Assembly: GCF_029227915.1 (NCBI RefSeq)
Contig: NC_079875.1
Coordinates: 7,873,001-7,933,000, forward strand
DNA length: 60,000 nucleotides
From: Hydractinia symbiolongicarpus
Taxonomy: Eukaryota > Cnidaria > Hydrozoa > Anthoathecata > Hydractiniidae
Direction: 5' to 3'
Shown here piece by piece: positions 35,480-49,300 of the stretch. Each line of letters opens with the position of its first letter. Within the stretch, counting starts at the first letter, position 1. The notes under the pieces were generated by a model. It made no database searches. It was not told the DNA's origin and saw only the letters and a program-made list of their open reading frames with translations. Made by a program: the position numbers and the translations under genes.

Positions 35480-37100
35480 AGGCATTTTAGAGATGCCTAT
35501 TATGTTGGCTTTACTGTGGAACGCCTATTTCGGGGGAAACTCCGTCTCTTCAAGGCGTTCTCATGCATTAATATACTCGTATGAATATACGCCCCTTGTC
35601 TCATCAGCTAGATTAGATCTTCTTGCTTGACAGACCATCGGAGATTTTTGCACTGTTTATTTCTCAGGTTATTTGACAGCTTGTCTAAACTCGATGACAG
35701 AAATCTACAGCTATCAATCAGCCTAAGCTCCATCTTCCTGAACATCTGCCTTCCGTCCGAGTTCGTGATGCCTCCTAGCGGAACATCGACTTTTACGTCG
35801 AAGCTGATGTACTTTCCAAAGTTCTCCGCAATACAGCCTATATCTTGCGTGTTATGTTTCTCGGCGACTTATCTGATAAACAGTTGCGCATCGTACCCGC
35901 TGAGGTTCTCGAGGATGATAAGGATGCGCTTGTGGATCCGTTATTTCAGATTGCAGTCGTTGTGTTCCGCGCCTACGTATAGAGCTGTGAAGTGAAAGTG
36001 GTCACGGCGTTTCGATTTTTCGCAGGGTCGTCGAAAGGCTTCGTGCAGATGTGGCATTTTTTGGCCTCGTTGTACTCTCTCTCTGTCTCTCTCTAACACC
36101 TCTGTAAGCCTTGCCATCGGCTGCTGAGAAAACACATCGTACAACTGAATCGCTTGACACAGTCTTTTCCACGGTAAAGCTTCAGCAGATTCAGTGCATC
36201 CCCGTAAGCAGATTTGCTATAGGTGCATCAACCAGTCGGTATTTTCTAATTCAACTTTTGCGTTTTACCCCCTCTGCCATCTTTTATCTGGATAAATAGG
36301 CTTTCGAAATCTGCGTATATCGCAACGGTACCCTACACTGCTTCCAACCATTTTTCACTTTTCTTTGGCATTGCGACCCTAACTGCCTCGTGATCTATAT
36401 AGTACTCATAGTGCTTGTTTCTCGACTAGCATTTGTTAAGGGGCGTGCTAGCCAGTGAGACAGTAATGTATTGTCTTGTGATTCTTAGATGTCTCGCATT
36501 CTAGCAACCTTGGGACATTTTTGATGTTGGGGTAGTGCGTCTTCGTGCCGTAATCACTCTTCAACGTCGTTCTTGCGGATAGCCCTTTTTCTCGAGATCT
36601 AGGCAGGTAGCTTTATGATGAAAAACTTCTTGAGACCACAGCCTATGGAATTATGTCTCTATGTGCAGAATCAAATCTATGGCAAACTCGCTTTGTGGTA
36701 GAGTTGTATGCTTTACATTCTCCTGGATCTGTGGAACCATGGTGTCCAGTACATTACCTATATTACTATCCTGGAAAATCAAGGTTAGATTGCTGCTGAA
36801 CACCTTGCCTATCCAGATGTATGGATCGTCAGAGCCGGGTACCTTACCTGCTCTGTTCCTTCTAGATTTTCTGCGTCAGGGTCAAAAGCCAACGCTTTCT
36901 TCTTCTTCCACAGAATTCACATGGACTGCTACACTTTGGGGGAGCCCATGCCCTTTACCTGTTTTTCGATCATTGTCTTGACGTTGCGTGTCACCATCGC
37001 CATATATCTATCAATGTCAGGTTTTTCTATGCCCGGGATGCAAAAGCTCGGAATGCCTTGCGCAGTGCGTGCTTTTGTTCTTTACATATGGGTCAACGTC
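35480..37100 (-). pseudogene. Second fragment of Polinton/Maverick-type family B DNA polymerase, opposite strand
   Basis: Read on the minus strand, broken segments match the same polymerase region as the plus-strand relic. AIYADFESLFIQIKDG lies near 36300 (Exo I-like DxE) and LYRGKDCVKRF near 36170. CHICTKPFDDP followed by KRRDHFHFTALYVGAEHN lies near 35970-36060, ENLSGYDAQLF near 35900, and a LRLIDSCRFLSSSLDKLSNN stretch near 35670-35730. Stops and frameshifts are frequent. Because it overlaps the domain coverage of the plus-strand fragment, the two are separate copies in inverted orientation and not halves of one gene. Confidence 0.68.
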
Positions 37101-39254
37101 TTCCTCAGGCTACTTGTATAGCCATTGGATACTGTCGAGGTAGTCCTTCTCCGCCTAATCCTTAACTTCGTCATTAAGCGTATGGCGTCGTCCGCAAAAG
37201 CGTCACCAGTAGCTGATACAGCGCTGCATAGTTTTCTCTTTATATTTTTTTTTACACTTAGATTTTTTATTCTTTTAGACAATTCTGAGACGTTTCCTCT
37301 CTCTACCTATTGTTTTAATGTTGTCGTCGGATTTGAGGGAATTCCCCTTTTTTCCAGAGGGAGGGGGTAGAGGATTGCAAGCGGGAAGGTTGTCAATAGA
37401 TTGAAAAAGTGCTGCGGAGCGGGTCGGGAGCGACAATTTATGATGTCAACAGATATTATTAGGGTAGCTGCGGAGGGACTCTGATGCGACAATTTACGTT
37501 GTCCCAGAACGTACATATCCGTAAAATATCGTTTACTTCTTTGCACGAAAGAATAACGGATATACGTTCCTTCTATATACACCCAGGTTCGAATATCGTG
37601 TTGACCTTTACTGGGTGGCAATGAAAACTGAACTAAAATTGATAATTCTTGTTTATATTATTATGAAAAATAGTGTAATAGTTACAAGTTACAGTTTTTG
37701 AAAATTCAAACACAACAAGCTTTTATGTTTTGTATTTGTGTGTGTACGCGTATTACAAAATAATTTCATTTCATTCTAACTGCGAAAAACGTACAGCAGT
37801 AAGCGTAGTAACTCGATGGAGCAATTGAATGCGTTTATCTATTCTTATAATGACATTTTTCGCAATAACCTATAAAAACGTTACCCACTAATGTTCCTCA
37901 CAACCCTTTTAAAAAAACTTTCGTCAGTTGAATTATTTGCAAATTTTTAGCGATAAATTTGCGATAATTATCAAAGCGAAATTATTTTTCAAGGTTTACT
38001 ATTTTATCTGATATTTAGTTGCAAATAAAAAAAACAGAAACAAGAATAAATATAATAATTTGCTTTTTTTAGAAAAAACAATCGCCAAATTAAAATTTTG
38101 AATAATTTCGCAGTCTCTAGGGAAAACTGCGAAATTTTCTTAAAGGAACAAAATTTCGCGATCACAAAACATGTAACTGTGTGTATTTTATATGCTGAAG
38201 AAAAATGGAGAAATTATAAATTACAAAAATGTAACTAAACGTATATACATAGAAACATACAATATATTGTTTTAAATAATTCTAATTGAGTTTCAATGTT
38301 TGATGGAGAACACATAACGAGTGTGCATGCGAAACTTTTAACACAATCTAGAAACACAAAAAACGAACACACAAACTTTTAGGCATTTGAAATTTACCCA
38401 ATCTTTGTATCACCTTCCACCACCATCCATACGAGTACTTGAAAGATTCTCACCATAGCAAATAGATTTTTCCCAGACAATATTACAATTAATACACAAA
38501 ACTGGATGATGGTATTTTAGAATAATCCAAGTAAAGTAACTGGATGTTTGTATTTTAAAATAATCCAAGTAAATTATGAATATAGTGATAGAAACTTCAC
38601 ACATTGAGTCAATTTAAATATCCCATTCCCATTAGGGGAGGTAACTGCAAGGACCAGCCTTGATTAACCAAGGTTACTTCTTTTGCCATTACCGACAAAT
38701 AATAAGCTTATCGAGCAGAATACAAAACAATTTCTAAGGGACAACGCAAGACAATAATAAACCGCTCAAACTTCATCCCTATACAAAACCGGTTAAAATA
38801 TGAAAAAAAGCTTTTGTCTGATAGGAAAACATCATATTGCCAAATGATGTAATGTTCAGTTCAGTTTGGGTAACTGATTTTTTTATGCTTTCAACTCACC
38901 AATCACACACGATATCAGCAAGTCACGTGCTACCTCAGTACGGAGTCAGCTTTAAATGGCCGCCTTCGTTTCTAAATAAAAATATTCTTGTTAAGGGGTA
39001 GCCATTTAACTGCATCAATAATATTTAGACATTTTACACATTTTTCTCTGTAAAATACTCCCGAAGACAATCTTTATGACGAGAAATACAGAAAACATTG
39101 CATTAAGTAATTATTAAAGTCTAATCCCAACCTTTTTTTTCGCTCCTAGTTTTAATAAACCAGGAGCTCCCGCGGTTACACTTTTTTGGGAGGAACAAAT
39201 TCTTTTTTATGCGTACAACACTTTGCGTTCGCGAAAATTTCAAATAGAAAAGTT
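37101..39254. other. Spacer between polymerase relics and the MCTP gene
   Basis: The first part (to about 37620) keeps the GC-richer composition and includes two similar words (GCTGCGGAG followed by GCGACAATTTA) at about 37411-37440 and 37460-37495. Beyond that the sequence is AT-rich and no gene is visible. The last MCTP exon would be expected here or further left, but I could not identify it. Confidence 0.4.
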
Positions 39255-39515
39255 ACATTCGTAGCTCGTAAAATCGGTATCTCCAAAAATCGATAGTTTA
39301 AAAAATCGACAGTTCGTAATACCGACAGTTTGTAAAATCGATAGTTCGAAAAATCGACCGTTCGGAAAACCGACAGTTTGTAAAATCAACAGTTTGTAAA
39401 ATCAAGTTTAAAAAACTGAGAGTTCCTAATATCGACAGATCGTAAAATCGACAATTCGAAAAACCGTAAGTTCGTAAAATCGATAGTTCGTTATATCGGG
39501 GCTTCGTATCATGTA
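39255..39515. repeat. Degenerate tandem repeat, about 16-bp AAAATCGACAGTTCGT unit
   Basis: About fifteen imperfect units (AAAATCGATAGTTCGA, AAAATCGACAGTTTGT and similar) follow each other just downstream of the last identified MCTP exon, inside the expected final intron. No coding is present. Confidence 0.75.
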
Positions 39516-39548
39516 TAGTTTAAACAATTGTTTTATATGTACACTTAC

Positions 39549-42500
39549 CACTTCAGGATCAGATGGAATTCGCGATAAGAAATCCAACAACTCGTTATTT
39601 GGAATGGCGTTTGGTTTGCGTATTCTTTTCGTGAATTTATTGATACCCCATGCTAACAGTAAGTAACGAAGCGGAACCATATACAGTACAATTGTTCCCA
39701 ATAACAAGATCACCATTAATAAATATGATAAGAATGGTATTGTCCAATTGAACGTACTAAAGTTAAAAAAATGAGCGCGGTTAGAACAGTGATTGGTTAA
39801 ATAAGGATACTTTAGTAAGGGTATACGCTTAAATACTATGAATAGGTTAAGTTCACTGTAAAAAGGTGTAATCCGTTACAGGTCTGACCGGTAATGAAGC
39901 CATAACAACATTCAACAACGTAAAATAAATGCAGACAGATGAAAATTGAAAATTTTTCTCTGCAATCGTAGTCAGATAGAAATTTGACAAACATGACAAT
40001 GTGTATAAACAAAAAAGAAAGTATAAGTTTTGAATAATTTTTGCTTTTACAAAAATTTTTCTTGCAACTAATTATAAAAATTGTTCAGATTCACCAGCAA
40101 CAAAAAAAGTTTATCAGGATCCTTTTCTCCCTGTTCAAGTCAAACCCAAGGAGTGGAGTTAAAAATCTCGAGATTAAAAACAAAAAATAGTAACTTAAAA
40201 AATAGAAATTAACACGGATGCCTACTGAATTACAAAAAGCATTAAAATAACGCGAATCAAGAAAATGTTTATTTTATTATGAGAATTCGTTTATTGATAT
40301 CCTTTTTTCTTTTTAAACGTCTGTAATATTAGATGCCCTGCAACCTGCTTTAATCACGTGAAGTGGGTGACTTGTATCAAAAGTGAAGCATAAGTGGGTG
40401 TGACCTTAATATTGCTATTACTAGAAAAATATATTTTTGAACTTTAATTACAGGTTTTAAATTAACTTGTAAGCTTCTGAACGTCCTGGAGATTACGTTA
40501 CACTTTAATAAGGGGTAGTTAATTAACGCAAATTATGAAAAAAATCGCGTTAATTTTGTGCGCCGGAAATGTCCAGGAATAAGGTGACCAAAGAAACGAA
40601 ATAAAATTGGCAAAAAAAAAAATGCAAAACGTAAAATGAAAACATAAAAGGGCACCCTAGAATATCACAAGGATGATAAACGCTTTTCTACACCAAACAG
40701 AGTAATGTTGTTAACAAAACAAAGAAAATAGGATACATACTTCTTGATTCTCTCACCAAACGATGCGACATTATCCATGTGGTTTTGCACCAACATGCAA
40801 ATGTTGTTGATCGCTTCAAGTTTTTCACGAAATGTCTTTGCTCTACCCTATAAAAATACATCTATCCATCGTAAGTATTTATCTATCTGCCGTAAGTATT
40901 TATCTATCCATCTATACTATAATGCCCGTATACGTCCGTCCGTCTGTCACGCAAAATGGTAGCTTAGCTGCGACGGGCGAACCCGTGGATTTTTCCACGG
41001 GCTAATGACTAGTCATAAGTCTTTATCTATCCATCGTAAGTATTTATCTATCCATCATAAGTCTTTATCTATCCATCATAAGTATTTATCTATCCATCAT
41101 AAGTCTTTATCTATCCATCGTAAGTATTTATCTATCTATCATAAGTATTTATCTATCTCTATACAAACTCGCGTGGGCAGATGAATTACTATATATTAAA
41201 CATAACGCAAAATGCCGTAATCAAGCGCTTATCAGCGGTGATATTAACACATTTGGCGCTTCTGAGGACGCGCTAATCCACAGGTGCACTTATAACCAAG
41301 CAGAAAAAAGTGTAAGAAAAAACAAAAGAACAACTAAATAATTAATTTCAATGATGTGTATTACCCTAAAAAGTTCTTATAGAGTATAAAGTAAAATTGT
41401 TTTATATGCTTTAAAAATGGCTTCTTCCTCTAAACGCGCTTTCTAAGGGTGCGCTTATAAATAGGAATAAAACTTTGAGAGGGATTTGGTACTCTTTACT
41501 ACGGGTGCACTTGATTACGGTATGAGATGAGTGATAAAGACGGAAATTCTCAATTAGGCAATCTGATAGTTACATTTAAAGAATTCAAAATCGCAGTATT
41601 TAAAATAAAAATATAGCTGACTTATAAGTGGGCAAATGTTTTTACGGACAAGTACATCTTATTTTTCATTGTTAATAAAGCCAGCGTGGTTAGTCCATTG
41701 GTGTCTACCATTTTGTTTTTTCTACTGGCTTTTTCTGTTAATTTTGAAGTGGCTGTTGTTGCCGTAGGTAACGCGCATTGTCTAGTAAAAACCTTTGTGA
41801 ACATTCTTTAAAAAAAACTTAATTAGCTTAGCTTTAAATATTCGCATATTACCTTTAAGTAAAGACTCGCCTTGTTCAAGAGATTTTTCAACTTCCTTTC
41901 CCTCTTAAACCTTTTGTTCAAGCATAGAGCAACATACCTTCTTTGGTTTATCGTCATCATCATCATCGTCATCGTCATCCTCGACAGTTTGCGCCTCCTG
42001 CATAAAACAAGTAAATTTTAAGACGCAACCGTGAAAAAGAAATCAAACTGGGGGTTAATAAAAACAACTTTTATTGTCTTAGAACATACTAAGCGAATAC
42101 AGCAGACACTGCAACACATTGCACCCATTTGATGTTTTTTTAGTTAGCAAAACAATTGATGCAAACAACAACAACAATAACAACAACAACAACAGAGAGC
42201 GATTCTCCTCCACAGATGTTATAATTAGTACTTACATCATCTTGATTTTGTCGATTCGGTGATAACATAAACACGATATAATTCTTTAATAAGACTAAGA
42301 ATAATATGAGCGGTAGCATGAACCAATCAAAATTCATCACCAGCAATATATAAATCTAAAATATACGACATGTATAAAGTGGAAGGAAAACATCTTTTTA
42401 AACAAAACCAAAAACCAAGAAAATTTCTACATAGCATCTCTTTAATAATAGCCGTCGTCTGTCTGTCTGTGTGTCTGCGAAAGCCATGTCCCTTAACGGA

Positions 42501-43355
42501 AACACGAAATTTTAAAATGCGCACCAATAACAAATGCGGTATATTTTTGTCCACTTTGTTGCGACTGGTAAATAGACGGGCGAACCCGTGGATTTTTCCA
42601 CGGGCTAACGACTAGTCTATATTATAATACCCGTATAAGTCTGCCTGTCTGTCACGCAAAATGGTAGCTTAGCTGCACAATAGCGAGAAGCACGCAATGC
42701 GATATAAAAAGGACGGGCGAACCCGTGAATTTTGCACGGGCTAACGACTAGTAGAATCTCAAATAGCATAGAATCTCAAATTACTAATGATCAAATGTTT
42801 ACCTCGTGAAATAGTGGTTGGGTAATCTAGCTGTGATACAGTCACAGTCGCAGCATTATAAGTAATAGATAGCAAATCGTGCAGTAATTTTATGACTAAA
42901 GCATTAATGCGGACAAAGGAACCCGCTCCGTGAATTAAAAAGACGTAAAAGCATATAATTGACGTCATTCACTGAAGGCCGTAATCGTCTTTAAGAGATT
43001 AACATGACTTTCAAATAATTCAGCTTTGTGCCATCCAAACGTCATAAAGGGTATGTGTAGACACAATTATTATTATTATTGAAATTATTTACGCAGGATA
43101 GTCTGAGGGTCCAGTGAAAGATAGATTTACACTTTTATAGTCGGCTGGGATTTAAATCCAAGACCTCCCGCACTGGAAGCGAATACTCTACCACCAGTCG
43201 GTTAGTAATCGGTTATTATATCCAGGTAGACTTACCGAAAAAGCGAACGCACTTCGTAGTTTGTACTTCCACGTAAATAAGCTTTGAATGAATTCTCCTG
43301 TTGCTATGATACTACGTATCAGGTTGGTGAGTCGGTCCACATTTTGTTGCAGTAA
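39549..43355 (-). CDS. MCTP: MCTP exons for the C-terminal membrane region
   Basis: Five exons. 43355-43236 encodes a helical linker ending LRSAFAFS. 42355-42236 encodes the first hydrophobic segment ([13 protein letters not shown]). 41997-41938 encodes an acidic run of ten aspartates followed by KPKK. 40847-40741 encodes the conserved VASFGERIK helix. 39756-39549 encodes the second hydrophobic segment ([20 protein letters not shown]) and the [13 protein letters not shown] and [10 protein letters not shown] signature. Phases are 0,0,0,0/2,1/0. In the family these segments form a reticulon-like hairpin in the ER membrane, with both ends cytosolic. The frame ends at DPEV before a GTAAGT donor, so at least one further exon exists. 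Confidence 0.9.
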
Positions 43356-46300
43356 CTAATCGAGACAAAATAAGGGTTAAAGATAACAGCTTTAAGTTCA
43401 GAACATGAAACACTGAAGCATATATATACGATTTACTTTACATGGTTAAGTATTATTTTACTGTTAAACTTGCACTTTCATTTGTAAGTTAAGGCTACCT
43501 TTATAAGACGCAAATTTCAGGTAACTTATTAAAGAGGTTCTCGTGGTAACATATTTTCGTAAGAATCCACGTAATACGCTAAATCCGGCTCAATCGCGAC
43601 AACTTCTTCAATACTTCGTCCAATATTTTTTCTTACTGAACCTTGTTATAGTAAAATCGTGCATTCGAGAAACGTTATCCGTGTTGGAAGGCGCATGTCA
43701 AGTTTTAGAATTTTTTTTTCAGTTACTCTTTTTTTACTTATAAAACCATTGTATTTCCCAATTTCCGAAAAATCAAATTTGATTATATATTGCGCAGTTA
43801 TCTCACCAGTACATCGCTAAAGTAAATTCCGTGAATATTTCTGCGCTTAAAATAGAAATTAAAACGCTCTACATCAGAGAGCCTAAAAAATATACACCTG
43901 TCTTCTAAAACGCGGCGTTTCGTCTAGAATTCTCTCCTCCTTTGGGTTAAAAGTACGTATACTCGCTCTGATAGGGTTATATACCACAGCCAATGACATG
44001 ATCAGATGACCTTTAGCTTGACATTGTAGACGTTTATCTTTGAGTTGATACAACCTCTTCTCCCAGGAGGTGATCTAACAAAACCATAGGAAGCAGTTGA
44101 TAAATACGCACAACATTTTATAAGCTATGAGAGATTATGACTATTCCAAATTTAGTTGAAATAATTATTAAGTCATATAAATTGCAACTAGCTAAGTGAA
44201 CCACGAGCGAAAGTAGCAATGATGTACTATCAAGATATAAGGTTTGTTAATGAACTATTCAACTTTTTCACTAATGTACTGTTTAGTTTTTTTTAAAAAC
44301 AACTTTTTACTTACTCAAACAAAAAAATAAAGATGTGATGGTTTTAAATTAATAATTTTACACCACTGGCAAATAACAGTAACGGGTGCATAGGCAAAGT
44401 CACTTACTGATAAAAGTGGAATTCGAACACGCCCAAGAAATTCTGGTGCTCCTCTTTTGTCTTCATCAAATACAGTGATTTCGATGACGTCGTGAATGTC
44501 GTATACTATTCTGCAAAGAAAAAATACAAAAAAGTATAACAATAACACACACTTATACATAAAGATTGTTGTATCACAAATGTAAATTAATTGCACATTT
44601 TAGAGGAAACCAAGCCTGGCATTTACGCTATTCAGAGTTCATTTTGAACTACATTGATAACAAACGATCACTTTAACAGCATCTTGGAATTTTGCTACAC
44701 GGTTCCTTTAAACAACACTACACTTCTATGTATAGGCGCAGCGCCTTTTTTAGTGCAAATAAAAACAACTAGTCCTTCGCCCGTGGAATAATCGACTTTA
44801 GATCGCCTGTCGTGCATATTTATCGCATCGCTATTTCGTGCATTCTTGCTGTCTGTTTACAATTTGCTTGGACGGGGTTTTTTATAATAATTATATATAT
44901 ATTCTTTTCAGTCCATATCGAACACACAAGAAAAACTCTAGTTGTTCACAACAGAAAAGCAGAAACGTTGTTTTACCTCTGATTCAATTAACAAGGTATC
45001 ATTTTGCGCTAGTTTTGACAAATTACGAGCACGTTCTTGATATCGAAAAAGATGGAATACACTATCTGGAAAGAGGTTTTGTCATTGCTTTTAGAATTAC
45101 ACGGCAGATTTACATTGATGTTTTGTTTTGATATGAAAATTGTTTTACTAGTCCTGTTTATTCTATCTTTACGTTTTCTAGAGCTCAACATTTGACAAAC
45201 TGTAGATCTTGGTTCAATTACTTGAAATAATACATTAGAAGATATGGCCGCCTTTATTCAATTTCCTAAGATTATTTCACATGTAACGATATAGTAGTAA
45301 ACATAAAATCCTATATAAAAATATTTGCTTTTTATGACACAATGTGGCTTCACATACAAAAGTTCAACAGTAGACTTACAATTCATATATTTTATCCCAC
45401 TGTGGATTCAATGTTTTATATATAGTTGGTGTGACCAATCTTTGATTTCCAAGCTCTATAACAGCAAATGGATCGCTGGCTCCACCCAAATCAGCTACAG
45501 CTAAACCGACCGCACGATGAAGCTTTAACTAATAAAGGAAAAGAACTATGAATTCTCTAAGTTTGATATTAAATGTCTGATCATTATAAGCAACTAAAAT
45601 TCCCGGAAAAATCGGACTATCCAAAAATGAGTAGTTCTTCTGTAAACTATATGCAAATCTATAAACGACTTTAATCGCGACTTGTTTTTTATAATCCCCA
45701 GATCTCTTACGCAAATCAACAGGCAAAATAGTGGTCAGCCGTGGACCAGTCGATTTCAAATTTCATTTTCAGGTAAAGGCATCCTTTGATCTTGAAATTT
45801 AGAACATATATCAGTAAAAAGATGCATGTAGCCACAGTAGAGGAGCTTTTAACCATAATTTGACTTTCTTTGCCACGGTCTGCATTTTTTAGCCCATGGA
45901 TTTTTCCGATTACATTTCGCGCATGAGCAAAAATCCTGCAAAAACGTAAGCATTGAAACTGTCTATCGCATTTCCCTAAAAACTAAAAATTAATAGTTGA
46001 ATGAAACCAACCTGTAGCCAGCCAATTTGTTTAAAAGATTTCGCAGTATTTAAAAGTGAGTAGTCTGATTTTATATCCTGTGCTTTATCCGGATCTTCTT
46101 CGTAAGTTTGCAAATCCGACGAACAACCAGGTAAGCTTTGTGCAGTGATAGAGACATATAAACAAATTGTGGCAGGCTGGTCTTCCAGACCTAATTCCAA
46201 ATAATGCGATTTCTCCGCTTCTAAGTCTGATAGATCAACACTGGTTCTAAACGAAAACATGTGCGAACAACAACTATTAAAATAACTTTTTTTCTTTAGG

Positions 46301-49300
46301 TCCATGTTTACCTACCTCCCCATGAATTCGTCTTTACCAGAATCTTTATCCCACACTGTCACTTCCAGGGTAGGCATTGGACCATTACCAGTAAACATTT
46401 TCATATCAAACTGTTCATGCCATGCTGGAGATAAAGTTTGTTTGCAAACCTAAAGGAAACAAGCAATGTGTTATATCATCTAAAAGTTCAATCCTGGACA
46501 CATTTCATTCCTCACTTGAAGAAGGGAGTGTATGTTAATTAAAAGTGTAGTATATATTTTATCTTTCAAAATATCTATCTATCTTTCAAAGGTACATCTT
46601 TAATTGGCTAGAGCATAATTCTACTATACTGTTGCACAAGTCTAGAATAAACTACCTGTAAATATTTGACAAAAACAAATTTTAATATAATAGATCTTAG
46701 GTAAAGGCTTATTATAAAAGTCCTTAGTACTTATGTGTGCGCATAATCAACCTATGCCTCCTTTTCTGTTCTCTGAGTGGTGTTTAGACTTTTGAGGTGC
46801 GTCCTTATTCCTTTCTTTCCTTTCCATAGGCCATATTTTTTTGTCCCTACGCTATTAAGTCTCTGAGGCAAATTTTTAGCCTTTGTTTATATTTATCAGT
46901 TATTAATTATTTTTTTCTTGATTATAATTTTGCAACAACTTTTTTGTATATATGCTTGTATATATTCTGAAATGGTCATCCAAATGGTAATCCAAAATAA
47001 GTTAATAAATCTATTGCAAAATACCATAATTAGAGACGTTCCTAATCAAAAATCTAGCATCTATATCTATTTACCATCTATCTATGTAGCATCCTCTAAA
47101 GTTTGAATTTTTTTGCATTTAACTACTGGTATTGTGAAGGAAGATTTTCATGTAGCAAAATGTTAATGGCGTATTTAGTGGTGAATTAGCTGCAAAATAT
47201 CGTTTTGATTTTTACGTTAAAACGAAAAAAATGCGACGAATTTGAAATACTGAATGTAACAACTCTTTTGGGTATTAAAAACCAGACAGTTATTTTGAAT
47301 TCTTTTAACTAATGAGTTTTAAACACTGAGTATTTCGTTCTGAAAATTTAAAACAGTTCCCACTTTTTAGCTACAGCAAAATATTTCTTAGCTATAAAGT
47401 GGGAACTGTTTAAATTTTCGGCAAAGGAAATTTTTTGGAAGCACAATGAAAACAAATAAAACTGCGCATGCTCAGATACATTCCACCACCAAATTCGCCG
47501 TCCATTCCTTACCTTTGATTTATATTTGTCGTTACCAAGCTTGAATCGAACGTAAGGATCGCTAAAACCTAATTAAAAAAAATAAATAAATAAATAAATA
47601 ATGTAAGCTACGCGAGTATGGGTTCAAGGCTTAGAAACCAGCTGCAAAAGTAAGGCTGGCTTAGTGGTAGAGCATTGTGCAAACAAAGCAGGAGTACCTG
47701 GTTCAACTCCCGGAAGGAGCTGATTCATTCACCTGATAATGGTTTTGCTTGTGTTTCAGTGTGGCTGATCAGATGTATATTACTATCATTGACACGACAA
47801 GGTTCAAAAATGGTAAGTTATTCAAAAAAATGTAACATCTAACCCAATAACTTTCCCTACCAGTGGAATCCATTGCTTTTAAATCTTTTCCCTTAACCAA
47901 AATAACAGACAGCAGTGAGTCCCATATCTGACCTTTGGAACCACCAAGTCTTGAGACTTTTTTTGCAGAGCTGAGCAGCTGTGCGAGCTATGAGAGAATA
48001 CAATATGTTGACAAAAAGACATATGCTAGTTTTGCTATTATATATGCTTGGATATATGATCTTTCTTTTATTTGCCAATTTTCAAATTACCGAAGCCATT
48101 TACAGTAACCATATAGTGGCAACGATTCTGCTAAAGATATACAATAGTGATTAGGCGTGAATTGTGAGAAAAAACTTATAAAAGCTGAAGAACATCCATG
48201 CTAAATTTGAAAGTTGTTTCTGTGAAAAGTTTTAAGGTTGTAATTAAAAAAGACAATGTTCAAGCACTTTTTTAAAAACACTTGAATTGACTTCTTTTCT
48301 GCCTCGTTTCTTTTTCATTTTTGAAAATAGAGGTACAAAATGAGCTGTTGATTTCTGACTTTGATCAACCTAAATTCAATGTGAGTGGCATTGTATAACT
48401 AACATTGAAATTATAAATTTAATATAAATGCTTTTATTAAAGCATTTGTGTTCACCCAGTACCAAGAAACTTACTTCCCATATCAAACCTGTAAAAGAAA
48501 TGCAAAATATTTCTAGTCTAAACTATAAGTTAGCAGACCCAATGAATTTTTATTTTTTAAATTATATACTTTATTACTTAAAAATTTAAAACAAAAACAA
48601 GCTACGTTAAATTTGGAAAAAAAAAACAGACAAGTTTCACTTGTGATATGGAATACCTAACAAATTTTTCCTAATAATCTAAATTAACGATGTTTACCAA
48701 TCTAAAATAGTTTGAAAAACACAAGCATAATTTAAGAATACTGAGATATTAATCTCCTATGTTCTAGCTTTACTCGCAGTATTATACACAGATATTGAAA
48801 TATGCAATCCAAGTGCAATTACATTATTCAAGACAAACATCACTGCGAATGATAATAGAATGATAGTGACATCATTTTATTTAGAGCCACCATCATTTAC
48901 TCAATAAAGTGCAATATATAGTAGCAAATATCTTTCAACTTGTTAATTTAAGGCTAATTTCCAGTACTTCAAAACAGGAGTACATGTTGCAGGTTATCCA
49001 GTTGAAGCTTCCAGACCCACATACAGAAAAACTGCAGCCACTTGTCAAACTTTAACATCAAACGGTTATCTGAATGGTTCATGCAGTGACAAAAATAATA
49101 ACACTATGATCCAAACAGTTAAAAAACCAACAAAAATTAACACAAGAGAATATGATTGACGTTGGGATTAACAAAACTTCTAATTTTTAACAAATTGTCA
49201 TAAAATTAAAAATAAATTGCTGTGATTAAAAACGTGGAAAATCTTTTTGATCCTGTGAAGTAGTACGTTCCAGTATTTTATAAGTCAAAATGGGAATGCC

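Noticed and set aside
47651-47722. Functional tRNA gene
   Set aside because: The A- and B-box words are present, but the acceptor stem does not pair and the T-stem has a mismatch.
48475-48488. Possible 14-base microexon between an acceptor TTTTACAG and a GTAAGT donor in the MCTP intron
   Set aside because: Its length is not a multiple of three and the phase-0 reading meets TGA at once, so it would break the protein. It could only be a poison exon, for which there is no other evidence.
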